In this document: positions 8,062-17,620 of the stretch, piece by piece | Layout of the letters: each line of letters starts with the position of its first letter | How positions within the stretch are numbered: position 1 is the stretch's first letter | DNA from: Nocardioides sp. InS609-2 | GTDB lineage: Bacteria; Actinomycetota; Actinomycetes; Propionibacteriales; Nocardioidaceae | NCBI RefSeq assembly: GCF_023208195.1 | Contig: NZ_CP060034.1 | Span: 4,216,001 to 4,280,000, forward strand | Length of the DNA: 64,000 bases | Direction: 5' to 3' | Translations under genes and position numbers: made by a program | The notes under the pieces: generated by a model | What the model was told of the DNA's origin: nothing | The model's database searches: none | What the model saw: the letters and a program-made list of their open reading frames with translations, nothing else

Positions 8062-9066
8062 ATGACTGACTCACAGCCACTCACCACCAAGCACACGGTC
8101 GTCGTGCCCAACAGCGTCAACATGGTGAGCCTCCTGGGGCCGGGCGATGAGCACCTCGGGCTCCTCGAGTCGTCGTTCGACGCAGACGTGCACGTGCGCG
8201 GCAACCGGATCACCTTCCACGGCGATGCCGCCGAGATCGCCCTTGCCGAGCGCCTGATCGACGAGCTGATCACGATCATCCGCACCGGCCAGGGCGTCAC
8301 CAGTGAGACCGTCGAGCGCGCCATCGGCATGCTCCGCCAGGAGACCACCGAGCGCCCCGCCGACGTGCTCAGCCTCAACATCCTGAGCAACCGAGGTCGC
8401 ACGATCCGGCCCAAGACGCTCAACCAGAAGCGCTACGTCGACGCGATCGACAACAACACCATCACCTTCGGCATCGGCCCGGCCGGCACCGGCAAGACCT
8501 ACCTCGCCATGGCGAAGGCCGTGCAGGCGCTGCAGGCCAAGGACGTCAACCGGATCATCCTGACCCGCCCCGCCGTCGAGGCCGGCGAGCGCCTGGGCTT
8601 CCTACCGGGCACGCTCAGCGAGAAGATCGACCCCTACCTGCGGCCCTTGTACGACGCACTGCACGACATGGTCGACCCCGAGTCGATCCCGAAACTGCTG
8701 GCCGCCGGCACCATCGAGGTGGCGCCGCTGGCGTTCATGCGCGGTCGCTCGCTCAACGACTCGTTCATCATCCTCGACGAGGCGCAGAACACCTCGCCCG
8801 AGCAGATGAAGATGTTCCTGACCCGGCTCGGCTTCGGCTCCAAGATCGTCGTGACCGGTGACGTCACCCAGGTCGACCTGCCCAGCGGCATCCTGTCCGG
8901 GCTGCGCGTGATCGAGGGCATCCTGTCCGAGATCAACGACATCTCGTTCAACCGGCTCACCGCCCATGACGTCGTCCGGCACCGTCTCGTCGGCAAGATC
9001 GTCGAGGCGTACGACGTGCACTCGGCGCGCGCCGAGTCCGGGCCCGTCCGGGGTACCACTCGATGA
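8062..9066 (+). CDS. phoH: PhoH-like ATPase
   Basis: 334 residues, ATG 8062. The N-terminal KH-like part is followed by the PhoH ATPase core: Walker [12 protein letters not shown], the family block [16 protein letters not shown], and Walker [10 protein letters not shown]. It is a cytoplasmic ATPase that in bacteria is genetically linked to YbeY and RNA maturation. A possible -10 TACCAT at 8010-8015 would place the transcript start upstream of this ATG; an in-frame ATG at 8014 is an alternative. ybeY follows 25 nt downstream. Confidence 0.94.
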   Translation: MTDSQPLTTKHTVVVPNSVNMVSLLGPGDEHLGLLESSFDADVHVRGNRITFHGDAAEIALAERLIDELITIIRTGQGVTSETVERAIGMLRQETTERPADVLSLNILSNRGRTIRPKTLNQKRYVDAIDNNTITFGIGPAGTGKTYLAMAKAVQALQAKDVNRIILTRPAVEAGERLGFLPGTLSEKIDPYLRPLYDALHDMVDPESIPKLLAAGTIEVAPLAFMRGRSLNDSFIILDEAQNTSPEQMKMFLTRLGFGSKIVVTGDVTQVDLPSGILSGLRVIEGILSEINDISFNRLTAHDVVRHRLVGKIVEAYDVHSARAESGPVRGTTR

Positions 9067-9091
9067 GGCCCAGCACATTGAGGCAGGGTCG

Positions 9092-9541
9092 ATGAGCATC
9101 GAGATCCTCAACGAGTCCGGCCGCGAGCTCGACGTCAAGCAGCTCGCCGGTCTCTCGCGGTTCGTCATGGACTCCATGCGCGTGCACCCGCTGGCCGAGC
9201 TCTGCATCAAGGCCGTCGACGAGCAGACCATTGCCCAGCTCAACGAGCAGTGGATGGAGAAGGAGGGCCCGACCGACGTACTCGCCTTCCCCATGGACGA
9301 GCTGCGTCCCGGCCTGATCAACGAGGAGCCCGAGGAGGGCGTGCTCGGAGACCTGGTGCTCTGCCCCGACATCGCCGAGAAGCAGGCGACCACGGCCGGT
9401 CACTCGACTAACGCCGAGATCGAGCTGCTCACCGTGCACGGCATCCTGCACCTGCTCGGCTACGACCACGCCGTGCCCGACGAGCACGCGGAGATGTTCG
9501 GTCTCCAGGACCGCCTACTCGCGGAGTGGCGCGCTCGGTGA
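9092..9541 (+). CDS. ybeY: Endoribonuclease YbeY
   Basis: 149 residues. The zinc-binding signature HGILHLLGYDH sits near residue 115, preceded by the conserved TDVLAFPMDE. YbeY acts in 16S rRNA 3'-end maturation and ribosome quality control. Located between phoH and the CBS-domain transporter gene, as in most Actinobacteria; its stop overlaps the next GTG. Confidence 0.96.
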   Translation: MSIEILNESGRELDVKQLAGLSRFVMDSMRVHPLAELCIKAVDEQTIAQLNEQWMEKEGPTDVLAFPMDELRPGLINEEPEEGVLGDLVLCPDIAEKQATTAGHSTNAEIELLTVHGILHLLGYDHAVPDEHAEMFGLQDRLLAEWRAR

Positions 9542-10845
9542 CCGACATCTGGCTGCTCATCATGGCGGCCGCCCTGGTCCTGGTGGCCGGACTCTTCTCC
9601 GCCGCGGACGCGGCACTGGCCGGTTTCTCGCACGCTCGCGCCGAGGAGCTCGTCACCGAGACACGTCCCGGCTCGCGCAAGCTGCTGCGCATCCTCGACG
9701 ACGCACCGCGCTACCTCAACACCGCGCTGCTACTGCGTCTTCTCTGCGAGATCGGCGCGACGGTCATCGTCACGCTCTGGGTCACCGAGCGCTTCGACTA
9801 CGCCTGGTGGGCGACGCTGGTGGTCACCATCAGCGTGATGCTCCTGGTCTCGTTCGTCGCGATCGGCGTGGCGCCCCGCACCCTGGGCCGCCAGCACGAT
9901 GTCAGCGTCGCCCTGCTCTCGGCCGGGCCGATCGTCTTCGTCACCCGGGTCCTCGGACCGCTCCCACAGCTGCTGATCCTGCTCGGCAACGCGATCACCC
10001 CCGGCCGGGGCTTCCGCACCGGACCCTTCTCGACGGAGACGGAGCTCCGTGAGCTGGTCGACATGGCCGAGGCATCGGCGGTCATCGAGTCGGGTGAGCG
10101 CAAGATGATCCACTCCGTCTTCGAGCTCGGCGACACCATCGCTCGCGAGGTGATGGTGCCGCGCAACGACGTGGTCTACATCGAGCACTACAAGAACCTC
10201 CGCCAGACGATGTCGCTGTTCCTGCGCAGCGGCTACTCCCGGATCCCGGTCATCGGCGAGAACCTCGACGACGTGCGCGGCATGGCCTATCTCAAGGATG
10301 TCGTCCGCCGCGACTTCGAGGCCCCCGATGTCGAGACCACCCAGCGTGTCGAGGAGGTCATGCGGCCGGTGCACTACGTGCCTGACTCCAAACCCGTCGA
10401 CGAGCTGATGTCGGAGATGCAGTCCATGCGCCAGCACGTCGCCATCGTCGTCGACGAGTACGGCGGCACCGCCGGCCTGGTGACCATCGAGGACGTGCTC
10501 GAGGAGATCGTCGGCGAGATCACCGACGAGTACGACGAGGACTCCGCCGAGTTCGAGACTCTCGAGGACGGCAGTGCGCGGGTCGTATCGCGCTACCCGG
10601 TCGACGACCTGGTCGACCTGTTCGGCATCCAGGTCTTCGACGACGACGTCGACAGCGTTGGTGGCCTGCTGGCCAAGCACCTCGGCCGGGTGCCGATCCC
10701 GGGCGCTTCAGTCGAGGTGCACGGCCTGCGCTTCGAGGCCGAGCGCGCCACCGGCCGACGCCACAAGCTCGGCACGGTGCTTATCAAGCGTGTCGTCCCC
10801 GAGCACGATCCCGCCCCTGACGACGAGGAGTCCGCCGATGCCTGA
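9538..10845 (+). CDS. CNNM/CorC-type transporter with CBS pair
   Basis: 435 residues from GTG 9538 (GTGA overlap with ybeY; in-frame GTG 9526 is an alternative). The DUF21 membrane domain (about residues 1-190) has three to four helices, followed by two CBS domains (REVMVPRNDVVYI; YGGTAGLVTIEDVLEEIVGEI) and a CorC_HlyC domain at the C-terminus (about 350-420). Family members handle Mg2+/Co2+ efflux or ion sensing. It corresponds to the gene between ybeY and era in mycobacteria. Confidence 0.93.
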   Translation: MTDIWLLIMAAALVLVAGLFSAADAALAGFSHARAEELVTETRPGSRKLLRILDDAPRYLNTALLLRLLCEIGATVIVTLWVTERFDYAWWATLVVTISVMLLVSFVAIGVAPRTLGRQHDVSVALLSAGPIVFVTRVLGPLPQLLILLGNAITPGRGFRTGPFSTETELRELVDMAEASAVIESGERKMIHSVFELGDTIAREVMVPRNDVVYIEHYKNLRQTMSLFLRSGYSRIPVIGENLDDVRGMAYLKDVVRRDFEAPDVETTQRVEEVMRPVHYVPDSKPVDELMSEMQSMRQHVAIVVDEYGGTAGLVTIEDVLEEIVGEITDEYDEDSAEFETLEDGSARVVSRYPVDDLVDLFGIQVFDDDVDSVGGLLAKHLGRVPIPGASVEVHGLRFEAERATGRRHKLGTVLIKRVVPEHDPAPDDEESADA

Positions 10846-11194
10846 CCCCGGTCCTGATGAACTGAGCGCCGAGGACGCCAAGCTCGTCACCCTCGCCCGC
10901 GCCACGCGTGCACGGGTCGGCGCAGCCGAGGGTGCCGCGGTCCGCGACCTGGACGGACGCACGTACGCCGCGGCCACCGTCGACCTTCGAAGCCTCCAGC
11001 TCAGCGCGGTGCAGAGCTGTGTGGCGATGGCGGTCGCGTCGGGTGCGCGTGGACTCGAGGCGTGCGTGGTGCTGGGGGCCGCAAGCTCGCTCGTCGAACC
11101 CGACCACCGTGCGCTCACCGATCTCGCCGGTACCGGCGTCGTCGTGCACTTCGCCGACGAGCGCGGCACCGTGGTGATGTCCGTCACCACCTGA
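10838..11194 (+). CDS. Cytidine-deaminase-like protein lacking zinc ligands
   Basis: 118 residues. The pattern ARVGAAEGAAVRDLDGRTYAAATVDL resembles the N-terminal half of cytidine deaminase (family A-x-R-A-x-V-G start), but the catalytic C/H-A-E and P-C-x-x-C zinc motifs are absent. It is therefore probably not a deaminase. The same kind of small protein sits between the CBS transporter and era in mycobacteria (the Rv2365c position). The ATG lies inside the end of the preceding gene, implying coupling. Confidence 0.8.
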   Translation: MPDPGPDELSAEDAKLVTLARATRARVGAAEGAAVRDLDGRTYAAATVDLRSLQLSAVQSCVAMAVASGARGLEACVVLGAASSLVEPDHRALTDLAGTGVVVHFADERGTVVMSVTT

Positions 11195-11200
11195 ACTCAC

Positions 11201-11228
11201 TTGCGGCGCAGCCCGGCATGAGTACGTT
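11201..11228 (+). promoter_or_regulatory. Promoter for the 10-methyl fatty-acid genes, leaderless
   Basis: TTGCGG (11201-11206), 16 nt, TACGTT (11223-11228). The expected start nucleotide falls on GTG 11235, so the mRNA should be leaderless. Confidence 0.55.
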
Positions 11229-11234
11229 GGGCCC

Positions 11235-12614
11235 GTGGATCCTTCAGCAGCGCAGGGGTTCGGTGCCAGCCGGGCCAGCGCGCACGCCGCCGCCGTCGCC
11301 AGGCTCCGTGCGTCGTACGAGGCAATCCCGGTCGGCGCACCGGTGCGGCTCGCGAAGCCGACGTCCAACCTGTTCCGGCCCCGCAGCGCGACCGATGCGC
11401 CCGGCCTCGACGTCAGCGGACTCGCCGGCGTGCTGCACGTCGACACGGTCGCCCGCACCGCCGACGTGCAGGGCATGTGCACCTACGAGGCGCTGGTCGC
11501 GGCGACGCTGCCGCACCGTCTCATCCCGTACGTCGTGCCGCAGCTGCGTACCATCACGCTGGGTGGCGCGGTCACCGGCCTCGGCATCGAGGCGACGTCG
11601 TACCGCAACGGCCTCCCGCACGAGTCGGTGCGCGAGATGGATGTCTTCACCGGGTCCGGTGAGGTCGTCACGTGCCGTCCGGGCGACGAGCTGTTCGACA
11701 CTTTCCCCAACTCCTACGGGTCTCTCGGCTATGCCACCCGGCTGCGCATCGAGCTCGAGCCTGTGCACGACTACGTCGCGCTGCGCCATGTGCGTTTCAA
11801 CGACGCCGCCCAGCTGGCGAGCGCGATCGCCGAGATCGCCGAGAGCCGCGAGTGGGCCGGCGAGCGGGTGGACGGCCTGGACGGGGTGGCCTTCGAGCCC
11901 GGCGAGCTGTACCTCACGCTGGCCCGCTGGACCGACGAGCCAGGCCCGACGTCCGACTACACCGGGCAGCAGATCTTCTACCGCTCGATCCGTGAGCGCA
12001 CGACCGACCGGCTGACCATGCACGACTACCTCTGGCGCTGGGACACCGACTGGTTCTGGTGCTCCGGAGCGTTCGGCGCGCAGCACCCACTGGTCAGGCG
12101 GGTCTGGCCGCGGCGTTTGCGTCGTTCCGACGTCTACCACCGGCTGGTGGGGCTGGAGCGGCGTTTCGGCGTCGCCGACCGGCTCGACAAGCTCGCGAAG
12201 CGGCCGCAGCGCGAACGCGTCATCCAGGACGTCGAGCTGCCGGTCGACCGGCTGGCCGAGTTCCTCGCCTGGTTCGACGACGAGATCGGGATGCGGCCGG
12301 TGTGGATCTGCCCGCTCGTCACCACGCGCGACTGGCCGCTCTACCCGCTGCGTCCGGGCGCGACGTACGTCAATGTCGGCTTCTGGGGCACCGTGCACGT
12401 CGGGCCCGACGCTGTCGATGCGCCGCGCAACCGCGCCATCGAGGCGAGAGTGCACGAGCTCGGCGGGAACAAGTCGCTGTACTCCGAGGCTTTCTACGAC
12501 GAGGAGACCTTCGACGCGCTGTACGACGGCGCACACCTGGCCAAGGTCAAGCAGGACGTCGACCCCGACGACCGGCTGACCAGCCTCTACGACAAGGCAG
12601 TAGGTCGGCGCTGA
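11235..12614 (+). CDS. tmsA: FAD-binding oxidoreductase, 10-methylene fatty acid reductase-like
   Basis: 459 residues, GTG start without a ribosome site but 7 nt after a -10 box. The N-terminal half has the FAD-linked oxidase (PCMH) fold, including LGGAVTGLGIEATSYRNGLPH and GSLGYATRL; the C-terminal half matches DIMINUTO/24-sterol-reductase-like proteins. Followed immediately by a cyclopropane-synthase-like methyltransferase. In mycobacteria and Corynebacteriales this pair (tmsA/tmsB, also bfaA/bfaB) converts oleoyl chains to 10-methylstearate: the methyltransferase forms a 10-methylene intermediate and this flavoprotein reduces it. Assignment rests on family and pairing. Confidence 0.82.
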   Translation: MDPSAAQGFGASRASAHAAAVARLRASYEAIPVGAPVRLAKPTSNLFRPRSATDAPGLDVSGLAGVLHVDTVARTADVQGMCTYEALVAATLPHRLIPYVVPQLRTITLGGAVTGLGIEATSYRNGLPHESVREMDVFTGSGEVVTCRPGDELFDTFPNSYGSLGYATRLRIELEPVHDYVALRHVRFNDAAQLASAIAEIAESREWAGERVDGLDGVAFEPGELYLTLARWTDEPGPTSDYTGQQIFYRSIRERTTDRLTMHDYLWRWDTDWFWCSGAFGAQHPLVRRVWPRRLRRSDVYHRLVGLERRFGVADRLDKLAKRPQRERVIQDVELPVDRLAEFLAWFDDEIGMRPVWICPLVTTRDWPLYPLRPGATYVNVGFWGTVHVGPDAVDAPRNRAIEARVHELGGNKSLYSEAFYDEETFDALYDGAHLAKVKQDVDPDDRLTSLYDKAVGRR

Positions 12615-12645
12615 CCGGCACAGGCACCAAAACGAGAGGAAGAGC

Positions 12646-13929
12646 ATGAGCCTGACGACGAGCCGCGCCCTGACCATCGGAGACGCGGTCGCATCGCTGC
12701 TACGCGACGGGATGCCGGTGCGCTTCACGGCGTACGACGGCAGCAGCGCGGGGCCTTCGGACGCGAGCATCGGTCTGCACCTGCGCAACGAGCGGGGGCT
12801 TTCCTACCTGCTGACCGCCCCCGGCGACCTCGGCATGGCACGCGCGTACGTGATGGGCGACCTGACGATCAGCGGTGTCGAGCCGGGGGACCCGTACGAG
12901 GCACTGGCGCTGCTGAAGAGCAACCTCCGTTTCCGGGCGCCGACACCCGCGGAGGCGTTGTCGATCGTGCGGTCGCTCGGCATCGCCCACTTGGTGCCGC
13001 CCTCGCCACCGCCGCAGGAGACGCTGCCGCGCTGGCGTCGCGCCGTCGAGGGGCTGCGGCACTCGATGACCCGCGACGCCGACGTGATCCAGCACCACTA
13101 CGACGTGTCCAACCGCTTCTACGAGATGGTGCTCGGCCCCTCGATGGCCTACACCTGTGCGCTCTTCGATGGCCCCGACGTCTCGCTCGAGGAGGCGCAG
13201 GCCGCGAAGTTCGACCTGGTCGCGCGCAAGCTCGGGCTCGAGTCGGGGCAACGGCTGCTCGACGTCGGGTGCGGCTGGGGCGGCATGGTGATGCACGCGG
13301 CCCGCGAGTACGGCGTCTCCGCGCTCGGCGTGACGCTTTCGGCCGAGCAGGCCGCGTGGGGCCAGGAGGCGGTGAAGCGTGAAGGACTCGAGCACCTGGT
13401 GGAGATCCGGCACCTCGACTACCGGCATGTCACCGAAACCGGCTTCGACGCGGTCAGCTCCATCGGGCTCACCGAGCACATCGGTGTGCGCAACTATCCG
13501 GCGTACTTCACCCACCTGCTCAACCGGCTGCGTCCTGAAGGGCGGCTGCTCAACCACTGCATCACCCGTGCGCACAACCAGCGCGAGGAGACCGGTGCGT
13601 TCATCGACCGCTATGTCTTCCCCGACGGCGAGCTGACCGGGTCGGGACGCATCATCAGCGCCGCGCAGGACGCGGGTTTCGAGGTCATGCACGAGGAGAA
13701 CCTGCGGCGTCACTACGCGCTCACCCTGCGCGAGTGGTGCGCCAACCTGCGCGACAACTGGGACGAGTGCGTGGCCGAGGTCGGCGAGGGTACGGCGCGC
13801 GTGTGGGGTGTCTACATGGCCGGCTCGCGGATCGGCTTCGAGCGCAACGAGGTCCAACTGCACCAGGTGCTCGCGGTGAAGACCGGTGGCGACGGCCAGG
13901 ACGGATTCGGGCTGCGTCCGGAGTGGTGA
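12646..13929 (+). CDS. tmsB: SAM-dependent fatty acyl methyltransferase (CFA synthase family)
   Basis: 427 residues, AGAGGA upstream of ATG 12646. The C-terminal two thirds is a class I methyltransferase with SAM motif LLDVGCGWGGMVMHAA and family marks QHHYDVSNRFYEMVLG and SSIGLTEHIGVRNYPAYF. It methylates phospholipid-bound unsaturated acyl chains. Lying 31 nt after the FAD oxidoreductase, it should be the first enzyme of 10-methyl branched fatty acid synthesis. A plain cyclopropane synthase is the alternative, but the flavoprotein partner favours the 10-methyl route. Confidence 0.84.
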   Translation: MSLTTSRALTIGDAVASLLRDGMPVRFTAYDGSSAGPSDASIGLHLRNERGLSYLLTAPGDLGMARAYVMGDLTISGVEPGDPYEALALLKSNLRFRAPTPAEALSIVRSLGIAHLVPPSPPPQETLPRWRRAVEGLRHSMTRDADVIQHHYDVSNRFYEMVLGPSMAYTCALFDGPDVSLEEAQAAKFDLVARKLGLESGQRLLDVGCGWGGMVMHAAREYGVSALGVTLSAEQAAWGQEAVKREGLEHLVEIRHLDYRHVTETGFDAVSSIGLTEHIGVRNYPAYFTHLLNRLRPEGRLLNHCITRAHNQREETGAFIDRYVFPDGELTGSGRIISAAQDAGFEVMHEENLRRHYALTLREWCANLRDNWDECVAEVGEGTARVWGVYMAGSRIGFERNEVQLHQVLAVKTGGDGQDGFGLRPEW

Positions 13930-13942
13930 CTAGCCTTGCCGG

Positions 13943-14713
13943 GTGAGCACCAGGGCCCGGCAGTTCTCAGCCGAGGTGCTGCGTCGTGAGGAGCTGTCGC
14001 CGCACCTGGTCCGGCTGACCCTCGGCGGTGCCGGGCTCGCGGAGTTCACCAGCACCGGCGTGCCCGACGAGTGGGTCGGTCTGGTCGTGCCGGGCCAGTT
14101 CCAGAGCCGGTACTACACGGTGCGCTCGTGGGCCTCGGGCGAGCTCGTGGTCGACGTGGTCGTGCACGACGTCGGCCTGGTCACCGAGTGGGCCGCCCGC
14201 GACTGCGTGGGCGAGCCGGTGACGATCACGGAGCCGCGCGGGTCGTTCACGCTGCCCGCAGGGGCTGCCTGGGTCCTGCTGGTCGGTGACCTGACCGGGC
14301 TGCCGGCGATGGCCCGGATCGCCGAGACCGTCGACCTGCCGACGCGCATCTGGGCGGAGGTGCCTGACGACCTCGGCTCCTACCTGCCTGAGGGCTCGAA
14401 CGTCACCTGGCTCGCGCCTCCAGCACCGGGTGCTTCTGCGCTGGCCGAGGTCGTCGATGGCATCGACTGGCCCGATGGTGACGGATACTTCTGGATGGCG
14501 GGGGAGTCGGCGCAGATGCGCGCGATCCGCAAGCACCTGATGCGCGAGCGCGGCCTCGCGAGCACGGCGTACGACGTGATGGGCTACTGGCGCGGAAGCG
14601 CACAGCGGCAGCCGCGTGCGGTCGACCCGGGGCCGATCTACCGGGCCGGCAAGGCGGCAGGCAAGACTGACGACCAGATCTGGGCCGAGTACGACGACGC
14701 AAGGAACACATGA
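13943..14713 (+). CDS. Siderophore-interacting protein (FAD/NAD(P)H ferric reductase)
   Basis: 256 residues, GTG start. The FAD-binding motif RYYTVRSW is near residue 54. The NAD(P)-binding part has LLVGDLTGLPAMARI and the C-terminal GYWR signature of the ViuB/YqjH family, which releases iron from siderophores by reduction. A -10 (TAGCCT, 13931-13936) ends 6 nt before the GTG, so it may have its own leaderless transcript. Overlaps era by 4 nt. Confidence 0.9.
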   Translation: MSTRARQFSAEVLRREELSPHLVRLTLGGAGLAEFTSTGVPDEWVGLVVPGQFQSRYYTVRSWASGELVVDVVVHDVGLVTEWAARDCVGEPVTITEPRGSFTLPAGAAWVLLVGDLTGLPAMARIAETVDLPTRIWAEVPDDLGSYLPEGSNVTWLAPPAPGASALAEVVDGIDWPDGDGYFWMAGESAQMRAIRKHLMRERGLASTAYDVMGYWRGSAQRQPRAVDPGPIYRAGKAAGKTDDQIWAEYDDARNT

Positions 14714-15642
14714 CCGAGCCAGCAACCCCCGCGCACAAGAGCGGCTTCGCGTCGTTCGTCGGCAGGCCCAATGCGGGCAAGTCGACGCTGACCAACGCCC
14801 TGGTGGGCAGCAAGGTGGTCATCACCAGCTCCAAGCCGCAGACCACCCGCACCGTCGTACGCGGCATCGTGCACCGGCCCGACGCCCAGCTCATCCTGGT
14901 CGACACCCCCGGCCTGCACCGGCCCAGGACCCTGCTCGGCGAGCGGCTCAACGACCTGGTGAAGACGACGCTGGCCGAGGTCGACGTCGTCGCGGTGTGC
15001 CTGCCGGCCAACGAGAAGGTCGGGCCCGGCGACCGTTTCATCGTCAGGGAGATGGCGAAGGTACGCCGCACCATCAAGGTCGCGATCGCCACCAAGACCG
15101 ACCTCGCCACCGGTGAGCAGATCGGTCAGCACCTGCTCGACATCCAGAAGCTCGGCGCCGACAGTGGCATCGAGTGGGCCCAGATCGTGCCGGTCTCCGC
15201 GCAGTCGGGTGACCAGGTCAAGCTGCTCGAGGACCTGCTGGTCGGGCTGCTGCCCGACGGGCCGCAGCTCTACCCCGACGGCGACCTCAGCGACGCCCCC
15301 GAAGAGGCGATCGTCGCCGAGCTGATCCGCGAGGCCGCCCTCGAGGGCGTGCGCGACGAACTCCCGCACTCCATCGCCGTGGTCGTCGAGGAGATGGGTC
15401 TGCGCGAGGGTCGCGACGCCGACAAGCCGCTGCTCGACATCTACGCGAATCTTTACGTCGAGCGTGACTCCCAGAAGGGGATCATGATCGGCCACAAGGG
15501 CGCCCGGCTCCGCGAGGTCGGCACCGCCGCCCGCAAGCAGATCGAGGCCCTGTTCGGCACCCCGGTCTACCTCGACCTGCACATCAAGATCGCCAAGGAC
15601 TGGCAGCGTGACCCGCGCCAGCTGCGCAAGCTGGGGTTCTGA
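14710..15642 (+). CDS. era: GTPase Era
   Basis: 310 residues. G motifs: GRPNAGKS (G1), DTPGLH (G3), TKTD (G4), with the switch KPQTTR between. The C-terminal KH RNA-binding domain (about 215-310) contains GHKGARLREVG. Era binds the 3' end of 16S rRNA and checks 30S assembly. The ATG overlaps the previous stop by 4 nt. Location downstream of phoH-ybeY is conserved in Actinobacteria. Confidence 0.97.
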   Translation: MTEPATPAHKSGFASFVGRPNAGKSTLTNALVGSKVVITSSKPQTTRTVVRGIVHRPDAQLILVDTPGLHRPRTLLGERLNDLVKTTLAEVDVVAVCLPANEKVGPGDRFIVREMAKVRRTIKVAIATKTDLATGEQIGQHLLDIQKLGADSGIEWAQIVPVSAQSGDQVKLLEDLLVGLLPDGPQLYPDGDLSDAPEEAIVAELIREAALEGVRDELPHSIAVVVEEMGLREGRDADKPLLDIYANLYVERDSQKGIMIGHKGARLREVGTAARKQIEALFGTPVYLDLHIKIAKDWQRDPRQLRKLGF

Positions 15643-15665
15643 CGCCCGAGGCGGCCTTTTCGAGC

Positions 15666-16244
15666 TCAGTGGCCAGCAGGACCGCCTGGCGCCTGCTCCG
15701 TGCGGAGTGCCGCCACCCACGCATCGAGCTCCGTGGAGTTCTTCAGGAGCACGATGGGCGGGCCGTCGGCGGAATGAGCCCACCGTCGCATCCGGTCGCG
15801 CTTCCGAGCGAACGACGCGAAGTGCCACCGGATGATGGAGGCCCGGCTGAACATGCCCCGCCACGACTCCGTGTTGCCGTTGCAGCGCGGTTCCTTGCTC
15901 AGGGCGCCCGAGACAGTTCGCCTGACCAGGCGCTGGAGGGAGAACCACCGCGGGTAGTCGAGGCCGACGACAAGCTCCGTCCTCGGCAGGACGACGTGGA
16001 GCCACGCGCCGTAGGCGGAGTCTAGGATCCACTCCTCGCCTGACGCGATGTCGGCGATGAGCTCCCGCTGGCGTTCGTCTGACACGGGCACCCATCCCGG
16101 GAGCCAGGTGAGCTCGTCCACGAGGGTGACGGGGAGGCCGAGGCGCTCGCCGAGCCGGAGCGCCGCGGTGCTCTTGCCACTGCCGGTGACGCCGTACACG
16201 AGGATGCGTCGCGCGCCCGAGGGGTGGTGTCCGGCGGCAGGCAT
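15666..16244 (-). CDS. P-loop NTPase, adenylate-kinase-like
   Basis: 192 residues from ATG 16244. Walker A GVTGSGKST is at about residue 18, and later motifs (ELTWLPGWVPVSDE, WILDSAYG, GLDYPRWFSLQRLVRR) match the small AAA/topology-modulation ATPases common in Actinobacteria. The substrate is unknown. TACTCT on the minus strand (16251-16256) ends 6 nt before the ATG, consistent with a leaderless transcript. Convergent with era. Confidence 0.85.
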   Translation of the reverse strand: MPAAGHHPSGARRILVYGVTGSGKSTAALRLGERLGLPVTLVDELTWLPGWVPVSDERQRELIADIASGEEWILDSAYGAWLHVVLPRTELVVGLDYPRWFSLQRLVRRTVSGALSKEPRCNGNTESWRGMFSRASIIRWHFASFARKRDRMRRWAHSADGPPIVLLKNSTELDAWVAALRTEQAPGGPAGH

Positions 16245-16321
16245 GCGCCCAGAGTAAGTGGCTGATCGCGTGCCGACGTCCCCGCCGGTGGTGCTTCTCG
16301 GCGGGGTGTGGGGCGAGAAGG

Positions 16322-17620
16322 TCAACCCGGCTCGGTGCCGCGCGGGTCGCGGACGAACGTGCGGCCGTGCGGGCTGGTCCAGGTGTACGTCGCCGGGCCG
16401 GTGCGTTCGTAACGCCATGCACTATGGGTCTTGAGACGGTGATGTCGTCGACACAACGCGGCGAGGTTGGCCGTGGACGTGGGTCCGCCCGACTCTCGCG
16501 GGACGATGTGGTCGAGATCGCAGGCTCTGGCTGGTCCGCTGCACCAAGGGAAGACGCAGGTCTGGTCACGGAGGATCACCTGCTCGCGAAGCCTGGGTGG
16601 GGGTTGATAGCCGTCGCACACGATCGGCTCGTTCAGGTCGAGGACCGGCTGCCAGGCCACCTGAGTCATGCTCTGGCCGCACCACCGGTGGACCTGGTCG
16701 AGGGTGACGAGCCGGTGCCCGTTCTCGAGGATGGCGACTGGGTCGCCGTCGGTCAGGTGGACGTGGAGGACCACCTGCCGAGCCGCCGGCGCCTCATCGC
16801 TGGTTGAGGAAGGCACCCTGGCGCCTGTCTCAGAACCTGCGGCCACAGCGAGGTCGAGCGAGAGTTGGGTCCGGGCCATCTCCCCGACCGCGGACGCCCG
16901 CCGAGCATCGAGCGACTCCTCCGACCCGAGCGCCTTCAAGGTGTCAGCGCCGTGGGTGACGGCGACGTTGAAGTCGAGGGCGTCGGCCAGGTCGAGCTCG
17001 GCAACCACGCGCATGGTGCCGGCGAAGGAGACCTGCTCGTCCTCGATCGTGACGTGCCGGCCGTCTGCCGCCAGTCGGGCGGCTTCGGTGGCACGGGCCG
17101 GTTCGAACCGGGCGATCGCGGCATCGACGAGCCGGTCCACGGCACTGACCGAGATGCGGTGCGCGAACGGGGCGAGCTGGGCCTCGACGTACGCGACCGC
17201 TTCACGAGTCAAGGCGGCATGGATGGTGGTCTCCGCGATCCGCCGGGCCCGCCACGCCGGGAGGTCGCCGGCCTGGACCAGTCGCCACAACCTTGGTAGC
17301 CGGTGCCGTAGCTCGAGGGCCTGCCCGATCAGGTGCTTCGCCGACACCGTGGAGATGCCGAGCACCGCACCAAACTCGGCGATGCAGAACTCCGCGACCA
17401 GCGGCGCACCCGAGCCAGCCACAGGTTCCTCGTGCTCCGAGCCACCCGGCATGAGGAACGCGGCGGCAGCATCGATCGACTCGGCCGGGTGCAGGTCGGC
17501 CCACGCGCACGCCGCGACCAACAGCTCGGACCCCGCACAATCGGCCTCCGCACGACGTGCACGCGCGAACGCCAGCACCGCGGACGCGGTGTCGGGAAGC
17601 TCGCTCGTCGTGATCGCCAT
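16322..17620 (-). CDS. DUF222 / HNH endonuclease domain protein
   Basis: 432 residues from ATG 17620 (an in-frame TTG at 17632 is possible). DUF222 covers the N-terminal 250 residues. The HNH nuclease is C-terminal: CVFPWCSGPARACDLDHIVP followed by ESGGPTSTANLAALCRRHHR. Same family as the 3.0-4.2 kb gene but clearly diverged. Unlike that gene, no good SOS box is seen in the 100 nt upstream. Confidence 0.88.
   Translation of the reverse strand: MAITTSELPDTASAVLAFARARRAEADCAGSELLVAACAWADLHPAESIDAAAAFLMPGGSEHEEPVAGSGAPLVAEFCIAEFGAVLGISTVSAKHLIGQALELRHRLPRLWRLVQAGDLPAWRARRIAETTIHAALTREAVAYVEAQLAPFAHRISVSAVDRLVDAAIARFEPARATEAARLAADGRHVTIEDEQVSFAGTMRVVAELDLADALDFNVAVTHGADTLKALGSEESLDARRASAVGEMARTQLSLDLAVAAGSETGARVPSSTSDEAPAARQVVLHVHLTDGDPVAILENGHRLVTLDQVHRWCGQSMTQVAWQPVLDLNEPIVCDGYQPPPRLREQVILRDQTCVFPWCSGPARACDLDHIVPRESGGPTSTANLAALCRRHHRLKTHSAWRYERTGPATYTWTSPHGRTFVRDPRGTEPG

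Noticed and set aside
10838..11194. Functional cytidine deaminase
   Set aside because: The C/H-A-E and P-C-x-x-C zinc motifs are missing.
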